Under the pieces are notes generated by a model, which worked only from the letters and a program-made list of their open reading frames with translations, ran no database searches and was not told where the DNA came from. From Symsagittifera roscoffensis (Eukaryota > Xenacoelomorpha > Acoela > Convolutidae), in NCBI RefSeq assembly GCF_963678635.1, contig NC_087066.1:60606875-60670874 (forward strand): a stretch of DNA of 64,000 nucleotides. The letters run 5' to 3'. Made by a program: the position numbers and the translations under genes. This document shows, one piece after another, positions 23,542-34,052 of this stretch (the stretch's first letter is position 1; every line of letters begins with the position of its first letter).

Positions 23542-24342
23542 TTTTATATTTCATAATCTTTGCACCTCTGAAATATTTTGAATTTTCATTTTTCAAAATA
23601 ACATGCTGACAAACAAGCAACGATTCTAGTTCAAAATTAGCCAATAGGATTCATCCAATCCGTCACCTTCCAACTAGACGAACGATATTAAACTCCAGGC
23701 ATATCTATAACTATAACTTTGCGACCTTCAGGTCAGAAATAAGCAAACCACTCCAACTTGACAACTAAAATAAATACCACCATAATATCATAACCTTCCC
23801 TTATCTAATAACCCAAAGATCAACAATATTTCCCCAACTCCGATCTCAAATACCCCCCAAACAAATATGTTAAATTAGCCTAAAGTAAAAGAACGACCAT
23901 TTTAATTAGCCTAAAGTATAAAAATCTCAAAAATACCCCAGATCACTTGACAAATAAAAATAAAGACAAAGAAGACCTCCCGATCACCATAAAATTCGCC
24001 CCCAACAATTTTTCACAAAACTCAACCCACTTGTCAAAAAACCAATAAATAATTCGACCACACTTGAAAATTGCCTCAAACAACAAAAAATATTCGATCG
24101 AGAAGCCATTTCGTAAATGCTCTTCTCTCGACCAGTCAACATAATTCTTAACATTCTCATAAACTTTTTAACGATATTTAAACTTTTAATCATATTTCTT
24201 TTTGATACCTTCGAATCTTTTGTAATAACTTAATCATTTTTTGCAATATTTTTTTAATTTTCTATTCCATATTTGAACTATACCTCCAGCTTTCAAAAGC
24301 TATTGACTATATCCACAGGTACGATTCACAAAACTTATCTAA
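23542..24342 (+). other. Non-coding gap between integrase and envelope-side ORFs
   Basis: No open frame longer than about 70 codons and no domain. A short phrase TTAGCCTAAAGTA occurs at about 23875 and 23905. A subgenomic splice acceptor for the downstream ORFs would be expected here or just downstream. Confidence 0.4.
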
Positions 24343-24531
24343 ATGATACGAACCATTTTTAGTAGAACAGATATTTTTTTACTATTTGTAATTTTTATAA
24401 CATTTCTATCATCCCTCATCTTGACAATATGCAAATGTATAAAGAAAGCAATCATCACATTCGCCCTAGCAACAATCCTCCTAATTCTTTTTCTAGAAGA
24501 ATACTATAATAAACATAAATTTTTCCACTAA
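24343..24531 (+). CDS. Small two-helix membrane protein ORF
   Basis: 62 codons from ATG. Residues about 11-28 (IFLLFVIFITFLSSLILT) and 36-50 (AIITFALATILLILF) are strongly hydrophobic with a Cys-Lys turn between them, predicting a small hairpin membrane protein. Placement just before the proline/serine-rich ORF and the envelope-like gene resembles where complex retroviruses keep small accessory genes. No homologue recognised, and a chance AT-rich frame is possible. Confidence 0.35.
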   Translation: MIRTIFSRTDIFLLFVIFITFLSSLILTICKCIKKAIITFALATILLILFLEEYYNKHKFFH

Positions 24532-25671
24532 AAGAATAAATAAAAAACCATCAAAAATTGCTAACCAACAATCACTCAGTCAGTCTTCACCGACATCATC
24601 CCAAGATAACCCAACACCATCTTCAAATACCCAAAACCCCAAAAATCCACACGAATTTCTTTTCAAGATAACCCATATACCTTTGAAGAACGACACGCTT
24701 GCTTATCTGGACCACTAGAACCAGTTCAACGACAAGCACCTTTAAGCGAACCAACATATAACTTATACCCAACACTACCACAAGAATTAAGTAGAATACG
24801 AAATCCTAGTCAAAACCAAAATACAGTCGAAATAAATAGACAAATTATACATCCTCGACGAAACAGAAATTTTCAAACTCCCCGAGTTCATTTTGATATA
24901 CCTCAATCCCCATCACAAAGTACTGCAGAAAACCCCATCGGTATATTACCAGAAACCCCTACGCTTCTTTCACAACGTAGCACCTCAAGCCTACCCTCAG
25001 ATTACTTAGGTTCAACACCAACATCTGAACAAATACGTGAAAATCCCTTTAACCCTACAAACCAAACATCACGACTACCATATTGGACAACACATTCATT
25101 CACACAAGGTGAACCAAATTTAATCAATGATCCAATAGATATTTCTACGGATACAACAACATCCTCATCACTACCAGAAACATTATCACTACCATCAACA
25201 CCATCAATCAGTCAGATTTCACCAACGCCTTTTAACTTCAATTTCCCAAATAACCTCGACGCTAGATACCGAGAACAATCATCAACAAATATTCCTTTAA
25301 GACTAGACTGGAATACATTCACAGCACCTCCACCATTATTTGGACAACACCCTGAAAGTAACCGACTCCACAACTGGGCACTAAATAGACTACAATATAG
25401 ACAAGACATTCACGAAGACATTCGTGATCATAACATCCAAATACTCCAACAAAATAGTCTGCAATTAAAATTCGAAATCACAGTTAAATTAAACAACATT
25501 ATTCAACATCCCTATCCATTAAACCCACCAAATATAACAGCTCAATCCCTACCACCACCGTTTATAACAACTGAAGTGATATACAAATACGACAGATATA
25601 CCAAAAAGACAATTGGTTACATCACATTTTATAACCCATACTCAGGATTGTCATACACATGTATATTCTAA
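24497..25671 (+). CDS. Proline/serine-rich ORF lacking an ATG
   Basis: A frame of 353 codons is open from 24610 to TAA at 25669 but has no Met anywhere. The frame two bases away (24497-24660) is rich in the same residues (SQSSPTSSQDNPTPSS), so the protein is probably joined to it by a frameshift or a splice. The first two thirds are Pro/Ser/Thr/Gln-rich. The last 90 residues look folded, with LKFEITVKLNNIIQHPYPLN and YITFYNPYSGLSYTCIF. Its end overlaps the envelope ATG at 25659. No family recognised. The absence of Met argues for expression by splicing or fusion rather than independent initiation. Confidence 0.5.
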
Positions 25672-28385
25672 AAATTTTAATTTTTCTCCAACTCCTTTTT
25701 CTAATAACCTCCAATGAAAACATAAACCCTTCCCCCCGCACAGGACCCCAAGATTTATTAGTAACACATTACGATTGTGAAAAAAAACGAACAAAAAACA
25801 CTACACAAATATGCAATAAATCAAGTATCACAATGCGAAACAGAACCACAAGCCATAGAAACAACAAATGTAATAGCGACACTTTATTCAAAAGCCCGAG
25901 CAACAACAGTTATAGGATATAAATTCACAGCAACATTTTCCGAAAAGAAAGTACATTGTTCACAAGTCTCAAATGGAAATAAAAACCGACTTGACCACGA
26001 ATCATTCTACCAGAGTAATATCGAACGACTTTTACATCTCAATCCCGAAGATTGTAAAAACGAGTTACTAAGACTCAATATCACAAGAAATAAAAACACA
26101 GATAGAAAATTAGTATATTTCCAAATTTTTGCAGATTCTGTACATCAAGCAGAACTTGAAAGATATCAAGGACATATAAAATTAGATGAAAAATACCCAT
26201 ACAACGGCGCACACGGAAGATTAACTTATGATATACACGATAAAAACTGGATACCACACATTGGTATAAATGACCCATCAAACTGCAAAGCAGACACAAA
26301 AAATAAGGGATATCAAGAAATCATGTTTTTCGATTGGAAAATACAACTCGAAAAAATACAACTCACACGCGATATATCTGACAACACAATGATCTATCAA
26401 GGAATTAAATTACCCTGTAAAAACGATCAAGGCTATTGTGACCCTACAACACGAACACAAGCAACAATTGTTTGGTTCCCCGAAGACACTTGTACAACAT
26501 TTCAAGTAGCAAAAATACACGCTCGTATGATAAAATTTCACGAAAATTATTTTATACAATCAATTCCATATGAACAAGTCCATCCATCACGAAGACAAAG
26601 TTCTAATTTTAGAAACATACACAATATAGAAAATAAATTGACACGTTTTCAAATATATCAAGAAACAGAACTTGCATGTAAATACAGAAATCCACTTCAC
26701 AAAACACAATACTCCGAGATATTAGTTGAATACGAAAAAGGATTCGACATGACCACTGGAAAAGTAAAAATCGACCCATACGCCACAAGTCACCCCATAA
26801 ACGAAGGAACATCATATATACCAGTTGATTTTCAAAAAAGTAAAAGTCGACCTGGTGGACATCTAAAGCCCCATGACACTAGAAGCACACGTTTACAAGA
26901 ACTATCACTCATGAATAGTACATATTTCGGTAATATCCACTATGATATTCACCTAGATATGAAATTAGACTACACAATTAGCCGCATTTTTCAAGAAATG
27001 TCACTCTCTGAATTAGAAACACTTCACCAACTGTGCGAATTAGAAAGGACACAAATCCTACAATCACTTGCACTAGCAGTATTAAAAATACCCTACGCAG
27101 GATATTTACTATCAGGAAATAGATCAAATTTTTTAGACTATGAAGGAAACATTTTATGGTTTTATACCTGTACCAAAAAAGTATCACCACTATATGTTTT
27201 TGAAGATAAACGATGCTATAAAAGAATCCCTATCTTTTATAAGAATAAAGTACATTTCGTTGACACGCTTTCAAGACGAACCTATTTTTGGGATACCACA
27301 GTCCCATGTGGATCAGAAAATAGCCACAATGTAGTTCAACTAAACCCTGATGAAGATAAATATTACCTTCTTACCCCATATCCCACATTAATGCAATCAC
27401 TCAAAAAATTTTCACCTGAAAGCATCAGAGCTATTGCTCGAAACCCAAATATTGACCTACAATCAATTGGAATATATTCAAAATCCGATATCCAACATCA
27501 CATTAGAACACAATAATTCCAAGAATTATTAACACAAATGGACACTATACAAAGACAATCAATTGACCAAAACTTACGCAAACTTGCCGAAACCGCAGGA
27601 TTTGCAGATATTTATACACAAGACTATAGCGGATATTTTAAAGACATTAAAGACTATATATATCTAAACGGTGAAAAATATAGAACACAAGATATTTCAC
27701 CTATAAATATTTTTAGCTTTGTTACACTAAGAAATGAAATTCTCGATTTTCTAGGATGGCCCTACTACATCTTAGAAAAATTAACGTATACGCAATGTTT
27801 AACTTTATAGGATTTCTTTTTTCGCTTTTAAAAGGAATCTATAATACATGCGCTATACACACACAAGTAAATAGACAAGCAAGTGTAGCACGCATACTAT
27901 TTGCAGGATTTTTTGGAATTTTTTCATCATCAATAAACAAAATTCTTTTAGACGCACAAATAAAAGAATACAACACAAAAATAGCAACAAGACAGAACAC
28001 ATACGACGAAGAAAATAACAATGTAGACATAACGCCTACAGCACCACAGTTACCACCCCTACCACATAACCATCCACTATCACTAGTCCCACGAAATTTT
28101 CGAAATTTAGCAATAACACACAATCCAAATTTTAGACCAACCATATCACAAAGTCCCATTCAACATATAATGACACACCATCCACTGGATGAAAATACAT
28201 ATGAACAAATTATAAAACAACCCCATACCACCGCTTTTCAGTCTCAAAATAATATTTTTTTAGCCCACGATGAGCCGACAACTTGGATCCCTACACCGCT
28301 CAAATTCCCACCCGACCAACCTCAACAATCCAATTACAATAATTCCACTTTTTGCTTTCCCGCCACCCGATTTCCCAACCAATAA
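25659..28385 (+). pseudogene. env: Envelope-like glycoprotein, broken
   Basis: It begins at ATG 25659 with a signal peptide (MYILKILIFLQLLFLITS). The frame moves to that of 25777-27516 within the A8 run at about 25780. TAA at 27514-27516 interrupts it, the same frame resumes to 27810, and a further shift near 27760-27800 leads to 27756-28385. The ectodomain has many Cys and N-glycosylation sites (NIT, NST). Near its end is CTKKV (27169), CYKRIPIFY (27214) and VPC. This Cys spacing recalls glycoproteins of mononegavirus/chuvirus type that some LTR elements carry, but I hold that only weakly. Hydrophobic segments FNFIGFLFSLL and ILFAGFFGIFSSS precede a Pro/His/Asn-rich cytoplasmic tail. The position after Pol supports an envelope role. 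Confidence 0.6.
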
Positions 28386-30078
28386 TGTAACATCAGGCAT
28401 GAATTCAGACACTAATTCACATATCTCAGTTTTGTACTCCATCTCACAACTCAATAACCCAGATATTGAAACCCCTGATGAGTTTGCAGACTCTGAACCA
28501 TCTCCATCCAATAATTTTCAAACCAACGCCTCAGTTTTTTCAAAACCCCCTTTTCAACCAATCCCGCCAAATAACCCACTCCCATCCATTTCTACACCCT
28601 CTTATGCTTCGCAAGTCACCCCAACCTACTCTTCATTTCATTCAGACCGATCATCCAATTCTCCAGATACTCCCCAAATCTCCCAGGAACTAGATAATTT
28701 TATCACCCTACAACAACAACCCTTCCACCTTGAAAAATCCACTATAAACCAAATTTCATCCACAATAGAATCATTAAACCCACCAACCCCTACACCCTCT
28801 TCAGCTTATACCGCATCATTAGCACCATCCTCCACATCCACCGAATCATCAAATAGCACTAATAGAGCTTATCGCACTTTCAAAAGAAAATTCCCGAACC
28901 ATCCATTTCCAACAAAACCAGGAACAGCCCGTGAATATATTAATCATCCAAATCAAACTAACACGAAAGATTTTTTAGCCATCACCCTACCCTCATTTCC
29001 ACAGTATACTTTGAACACCCCTCATGAGACTAACGACACACGTAGTTTTGTAGATGAACATGTTTTAATGCCTACACTTCATTGGACATCATATTATCAT
29101 TTTACTAACCCCCTTTGCCTACCTTTATCTAATACTCACATCGATATAGAAAGAAATAAAGATATGCTATATCGACTCACCACACCACTAACACATAGAC
29201 AATTTACTTATATAGGATATAAAAAGTCACTAAAAACATACACTGCACCCCGAGCTAACGAATACACGCTAGAATATTACGATCACAACATCATCCGAAC
29301 TAACCAAGACCAATTTTTAGATGATGACCGTTTCGCTAACCCACAAATCACAGAAAAATTTTTCATCAAAACACCATATGTATTTACACTCAATATATTT
29401 GATCGCAAATTCGACCACATCATTTCTGAAGCACTAACCGACGCACAAGCTTACAAAAGTTTTAAAGAAAAATTTCAATTATTTTCACTAACCTTTCATT
29501 TCCTTGCACCACACGAACGAGATTTGCACTGCTCACACGACATTATGTTACGCACTAAACAAACCCACACATATACATATTATCGCTTCATACAAAATCA
29601 CTTTGATCTACACACTCCATCAAGACAACCACACCACCGTTTTCAATTTATTAACTCTAAGTACACTTCACCATTTTTTCTTAACTTCACATATTGCATC
29701 AAAGATACTAACCTTCACGGTATTCTTCGCAATTATGATCCCATAACCCAAATGTATATTTTTTGTCCCATCACAAAGACCTTCAACGCAGAAGAATCCA
29801 GACCCTTCCTTATCCCACATGAATTTGTTCAACCTATAGAAATCCCCATGTTAGAATTCATCCACAACACTAAATATAACCACAAATTATGTAATCTCAT
29901 CCAAAACTCACCTTATGAGTTTGCAGTTGGCACTGAAGAACTAAAAACCATTAAAGCACTTCAATTGCTTTGGCCACTGCTTCAAACTAAAAACATCATT
30001 CGCATACTAGCAAAGTTACTAACAAATTCCGACATAATCCACGACATCTTCCCCCACGGTTTTTTCCCCGACGACTAA
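28270..30078 (+). CDS. 602-codon ORF of unknown function, intact
   Basis: ATG to TAA with no interruption, overlapping the envelope tail by 116 bases in another frame. Residues 1 to about 195 are disordered (Pro, Ser, Thr, Asn, Gln) and are followed by a basic FKRKF patch near residue 202. Residues about 240-600 look globular, with LHWTSYYHFTNPLCLPLS, FTLNIFDRKFDHII, LFSLTFHFLAPHERDLHC and FLNFTYCIKDTN. There is no signal peptide or membrane helix. The last part of the fold faintly resembles the end of the 24610-25671 ORF (Y, then G-I/Y, then Y-P spacing). A GTAAGT donor follows the stop by two bases. I recognise no family. Being intact in an otherwise broken element suggests recent selection or chance. 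Confidence 0.6.
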   Translation: MSRQLGSLHRSNSHPTNLNNPITIIPLFAFPPPDFPTNNVTSGMNSDTNSHISVLYSISQLNNPDIETPDEFADSEPSPSNNFQTNASVFSKPPFQPIPPNNPLPSISTPSYASQVTPTYSSFHSDRSSNSPDTPQISQELDNFITLQQQPFHLEKSTINQISSTIESLNPPTPTPSSAYTASLAPSSTSTESSNSTNRAYRTFKRKFPNHPFPTKPGTAREYINHPNQTNTKDFLAITLPSFPQYTLNTPHETNDTRSFVDEHVLMPTLHWTSYYHFTNPLCLPLSNTHIDIERNKDMLYRLTTPLTHRQFTYIGYKKSLKTYTAPRANEYTLEYYDHNIIRTNQDQFLDDDRFANPQITEKFFIKTPYVFTLNIFDRKFDHIISEALTDAQAYKSFKEKFQLFSLTFHFLAPHERDLHCSHDIMLRTKQTHTYTYYRFIQNHFDLHTPSRQPHHRFQFINSKYTSPFFLNFTYCIKDTNLHGILRNYDPITQMYIFCPITKTFNAEESRPFLIPHEFVQPIEIPMLEFIHNTKYNHKLCNLIQNSPYEFAVGTEELKTIKALQLLWPLLQTKNIIRILAKLLTNSDIIHDIFPHGFFPDD

Positions 30079-31670
30079 CAGGTAAGTATAATTTATACAT
30101 ATTCTTAACTAATAAAATTAAAATAAAACACTAACCATTCTTTATCCATGTTTTATTTAGATTTTTAGTCTTCATCTCACGATCATCTGCAAAATACAAT
30201 AAAGAAAAATAAAAAATCGAAAACTTCTTCAAATTCTTCAAAACTCTATTAATATTTTACACTAGATAAATTCAATAAAATTCATACCAATGTAGTAAAT
30301 TAATTTATAAATTATTTCCCTAAAAGCAGTAATTCTAATAATGATGAAAATTTGTAACTTAATTTTTCCCCAAAACTAGCAGTAAAATTGAAATTCTATG
30401 TAGTAAATTGATAAAACGCAAATGCAGTACTAACCTTTTGATATTCCATTCACTCGCACAAGAATTCTATCCATACTCGCACAGCTCGCCCACGAAGAAT
30501 TGTTTAAATAATGAAATTCAGTTTCAAGCTTTCACACTCAACAACTCTAACACACGATAACAAGTTTCAAACTTTCCTTTAACCCGGTTGGAAAGGAATT
30601 ATACACTAAACAAAACTAACCAATGCAGCTTGTTAAACACCACAACACATAGAATAACAGCATGACTAAGAAAAGGAAACCAACGGTACCCAAACCGGAT
30701 TAACCCAGTTTAAAACTGGATAATTTATTCTTTTGAAGACTATTATAAAGTCTAAGAAAGAAATAATAAAACACAAAAAAGTCGTAATACAAACCCATAC
30801 CAAAAACAATTTGATTTTTGAAAAAAGGACACAACCAACGAAACATAAGAAAAACCACAATAAACTCAACATAAAACGTTATCACATAACAGGACCTCTC
30901 ACAGAAACCGCACGAAATCATACTCCCACTCCTGGCCTAACCCACCAGAGAGGACGTCCTGAGCATGCTCTATAGCCGGCCTAACCCACCGCGCTACATC
31001 CACGCTTTGTGACCACACTCCTATTTTTAATAAGAGGTACTCAAGGGTGAGTAACTCTTCAAAATAACCGAACTAAAACAAAAAGCTTTTGTGAAAACAA
31101 CTAACCAAAATCATAATTAAAACACCGAACTAATAAAAATTTTATAAAATGTAAATTATACCTTGCAGTATATAGATCAGCATACAACACCCAAGACGAA
31201 CATCCAAAGACAAAATGACCCCACTACACTCGAAAAAGAATGGCCAACGACAATGAATATGCCGTCCACAATCACAACTCAAAGGATTTAGAGTACGACT
31301 TGACTTCGCAGAAAAGGACTTCATTGAACTAGACCAATGACCACCTCGATGTTCAAGTATACGTACAGATCCGAGTAACCAGGCATCCCCTCCACGCACA
31401 ATCTCCGCGCCATTCCCAGACTAGGTTGAACACAAAAGAAGTTCTCTACATGAAACAGAAAAACCTGTCATAGCAAACCATTCTGAAATCAGATTTGAGT
31501 TTGTTGAGAAAACCCAGTCGTTGTCATAAGAAGACACAACGATTGATCCTGGAACTTCTCTAACAAGAGAACCCAGAAGAAATATGATGTTCGCCAAATA
31601 CCAACGTCCATCATCCATCCTTTGAATTGCAGAAAAACTATTCTAAAAAACTCTGTAAAACCCGGATGGG
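30079..31670 (+). other. Long 3' region of the retroelement
   Basis: It begins with CAG-GTAAGT at 30079-30087, and an acceptor-like TTTTATTTAGATTTTTAG ends near 30169, suggesting a short intron of about 88 bases. The rest has no long plus-strand ORF. 31142-31618 has open minus-strand frames and a more balanced composition. 30900-31015 is GC-richer, with a repeated minus-strand phrase GGTGGGTTAGGCC. The polypurine tract before the 3' LTR is weak (GGATGGG at 31664-31670). Confidence 0.5.
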
Positions 31671-32081
31671 TGGAACCTGATCTAAACTACATTTTATGAT
31701 TGGATAAATTAGATGTTTTACCACTGTAAAGTATTTAATATTAACCAATCATGATCCATCTAACTAACAACCCACTTATTTGTAAATGCTGAAATTACTT
31801 GTAATTTCAGCACCAGAGAGATTTGAATTTAACTTAGAAATTAGTTGCCTCTCCAAAGAGAACTTCAGCAGCCGCAATAAACCAGTATACCCTAGATCTA
31901 TTGAGCCTAGCAGAGACTAGTTAAACGACCTGAGACTAGATAGTATAAGAGTAAGATTAGGATCGGTATTAGACTAAGAAGTTGCACGAATCTATCCGGC
32001 CGAAAATAAGATAGCGTGACGAGCAGACGGTGTACCCTATCCGAAATTACTCTATGAGTTAACCACCTCAGGAATAACTCA
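31671..32081 (+). repeat. 3' LTR (411 bp)
   Basis: Full-length match to 13691-14101 with about nine substitutions and two single-base indels. It ends in GGAATAACTCA and is followed by CTTT. Confidence 0.93.
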
Positions 32082-32085
32082 CTTT
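32082..32085. repeat. Target-site duplication, right (CTTT)
   Basis: Matches 13687-13690. The sequence that follows (GATCTATATTC) is what follows the single CTTT in LINE copy A at 36202. Confidence 0.85.
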
Positions 32086-33956
32086 GATCTATATTCATTG
32101 CTTGGTTTGGTAGTCATTTCTCCAACTCTAGAAAATTGCAATTATGGTAGATTTTCAGATTTCGTATTTTCACTTCGGCCTAATGACACCATTATCAGTC
32201 ATCTTTTTCCGTTTTGCTTAAAACTTTAACTTTGTCTCGTTCAGGAAGCGATAAATCACAACCAATCAATATTTCATGGTTTTGGTTTGATTTGAGTTGG
32301 TGGGCTTTGTTAAGTAGCAGTCGAGCATCCTAGATGGAAGACAACTTCACTATAAGATTTCTGTTACTTCCAGTCTTTAACTTTCCTTGTCTGAAACAAT
32401 CCTCAAATTTCACTCGAATTACCAAGTTTGTTTTGTGTAGTATTTCTTTGACTGTGGCTTTTTCTTCCATCTGACGTTTATTGACGTTTTTCTCCGAGGA
32501 TTTTTTATACTTTTATACTAATATCCGGTCCAATTTTGTTTATCGAATTCTGAAACTGTGACGCTTTCTTCGTTGATTGCGCATTAGAGTCTGTGATAGC
32601 GCGATCTTCTTTACTGTTACTGAGATTCCTTTTACTGCTTCTTGTAATGGCTCAACTTTTTTCTGAACAATGTCTATGAGGGTCGCAGGGTCAAATTCAA
32701 TAGCAGAAAATGAATTCTGGGAAATTGACAGAATGGTTTTCAATCGCTTAAAGTCTTCTGAGAGCCCATTGATTTTTTCATATGAGATCTTTTTCTTCAA
32801 TCAAATTTTAAGTTGCGCGATGCATTCTCGAAGTCAGCAAGACAAAATAGGCTTGAAGAGATTCGTAAGCATAGAGTTCCTTCCGTTGTCCAATGCCCAT
32901 AGTAGTTCCGAAATGGTATTTCAATAATGATTTGTTTGCCCTTTTCTGGTTGTTTGCGCTACGCAGGGTGCCACCATGGAAATGATATTGCTAAATGTAT
33001 GATTTTTATAAGAGATCACCACTCAAATCACCATGCCTCGCTGGCTCATCCCTATTTAATTAGTTTATCACAATATCCAGGCCAGCAATCTCTGCCTCAA
33101 AGGCATTTGCCTTTTTGCCGGCGTTTTTATGTGTTTTTTTTGCTCTGACAATTACATGGCAAAGCGTTATTAGATGAAACATTTTTTCACTTGTGCTCCA
33201 GATTGAAATAGGCTTTGACTCAGTTTATTTGGATCAGGGCCGTAAGTCTCAAGTGAACGGATGGCTTGTTCAACTTTAAGAGCAATTATGTGATCAACGG
33301 TTAATGTATTCGAAGGAACTAATTTTTCCGGGCATGGTATAAGACTGTTATAAATAATAAGTTTGGCAGAAGGTAATCTTCCTTGTCTACTTATTTTACT
33401 TGCCGCTATTGGCAGTCCTTTTAAACGACTGAACCTCTTTGAAATCTACTCACCTTTTACATGTGCTCACAAGGTTCTTACACTCCTAGGTTTCAGTTGC
33501 TAATCTTTGATTTTGGTAGAAAGTTTTCTAAAGGTTTTTTCTTCGTCGTAAATCAATCAAATCTCTATTTTACAATTTTTAAGGTCGTCTTGCCATGATT
33601 TTAGATACAGATCTATCGGTTTTTGAACTGCTTTTTCAAAACAGCAAGTGCAAAAATGCCCTTGTTGCGTGCATCGCAAATCCGTTTTCTTGAATTTTGA
33701 TTGACCTGTTTTTAATTTTGTTAAATTTTTCTGCGAAATTTATTTATTCTGTTTTTTGAAATAATAAAAAAAAGGTTTTTGGCTTCTTACGTTTTCAACA
33801 AAACAAAAACTAAATCCCTATGTTCACTATTAGTTCCGGACTAGGCTTTGACCATTGAATAAATACCGGGCCGAGGTCCGCGACCCATGTTGCGACCAAA
33901 ATGGGCTTTCTGCGACCAAAATTCCATCATCCCGCAAGACGCTTGAGTCGCGCAAT

Positions 33957-34052
33957 GTCGCAACATAGCTAATTTGGGTCGCGCAAGGTCGCAACATGAG
34001 TCGCGCAAAGTCGCAACCTGTGTCGCATAAAGTCGCAATATTGCTTGCGCAA
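33957..34052. repeat. 22-bp tandem array, short version
   Basis: About four units of GTCGCGCAAAGTCGCAACATGG type, including one expanded unit with GCTAATTT. Homologous to the longer array at 38060-38232. Confidence 0.85.

Larger units (their letters stand above)
13691..32081 (+). mobile_element. Giant Ty3/gypsy-type LTR retroelement with envelope-like ORF
   Basis: The element is 18,391 bp, bounded by 411-bp direct repeats that start TG and end CA and by a 4-bp CTTT duplication. Gag, aspartic protease, YLDD reverse transcriptase, RNase H, HHCC/DDE integrase with GPY/F-like tail, an envelope-like glycoprotein and four further ORFs lie on the plus strand. RT-RNase H-IN order assigns it to Ty3/gypsy-like elements or endogenous retroviruses, which are usually about 5-10 kb, so this is unusually long. 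The plus strand is strikingly A-rich and G-poor across the coding part. The two LTRs differ by about nine substitutions and two single-base indels, implying a fairly recent insertion. Stops and frameshifts in gag, pol and env indicate a defective copy. Confidence 0.92.

Noticed and set aside
25777-25790. A8-C run in env as a programmed -1 frameshift site
   Set aside because: The observed frame change is +1 (or -2), the wrong direction, and env genes are not normally expressed this way. An indel is simpler.
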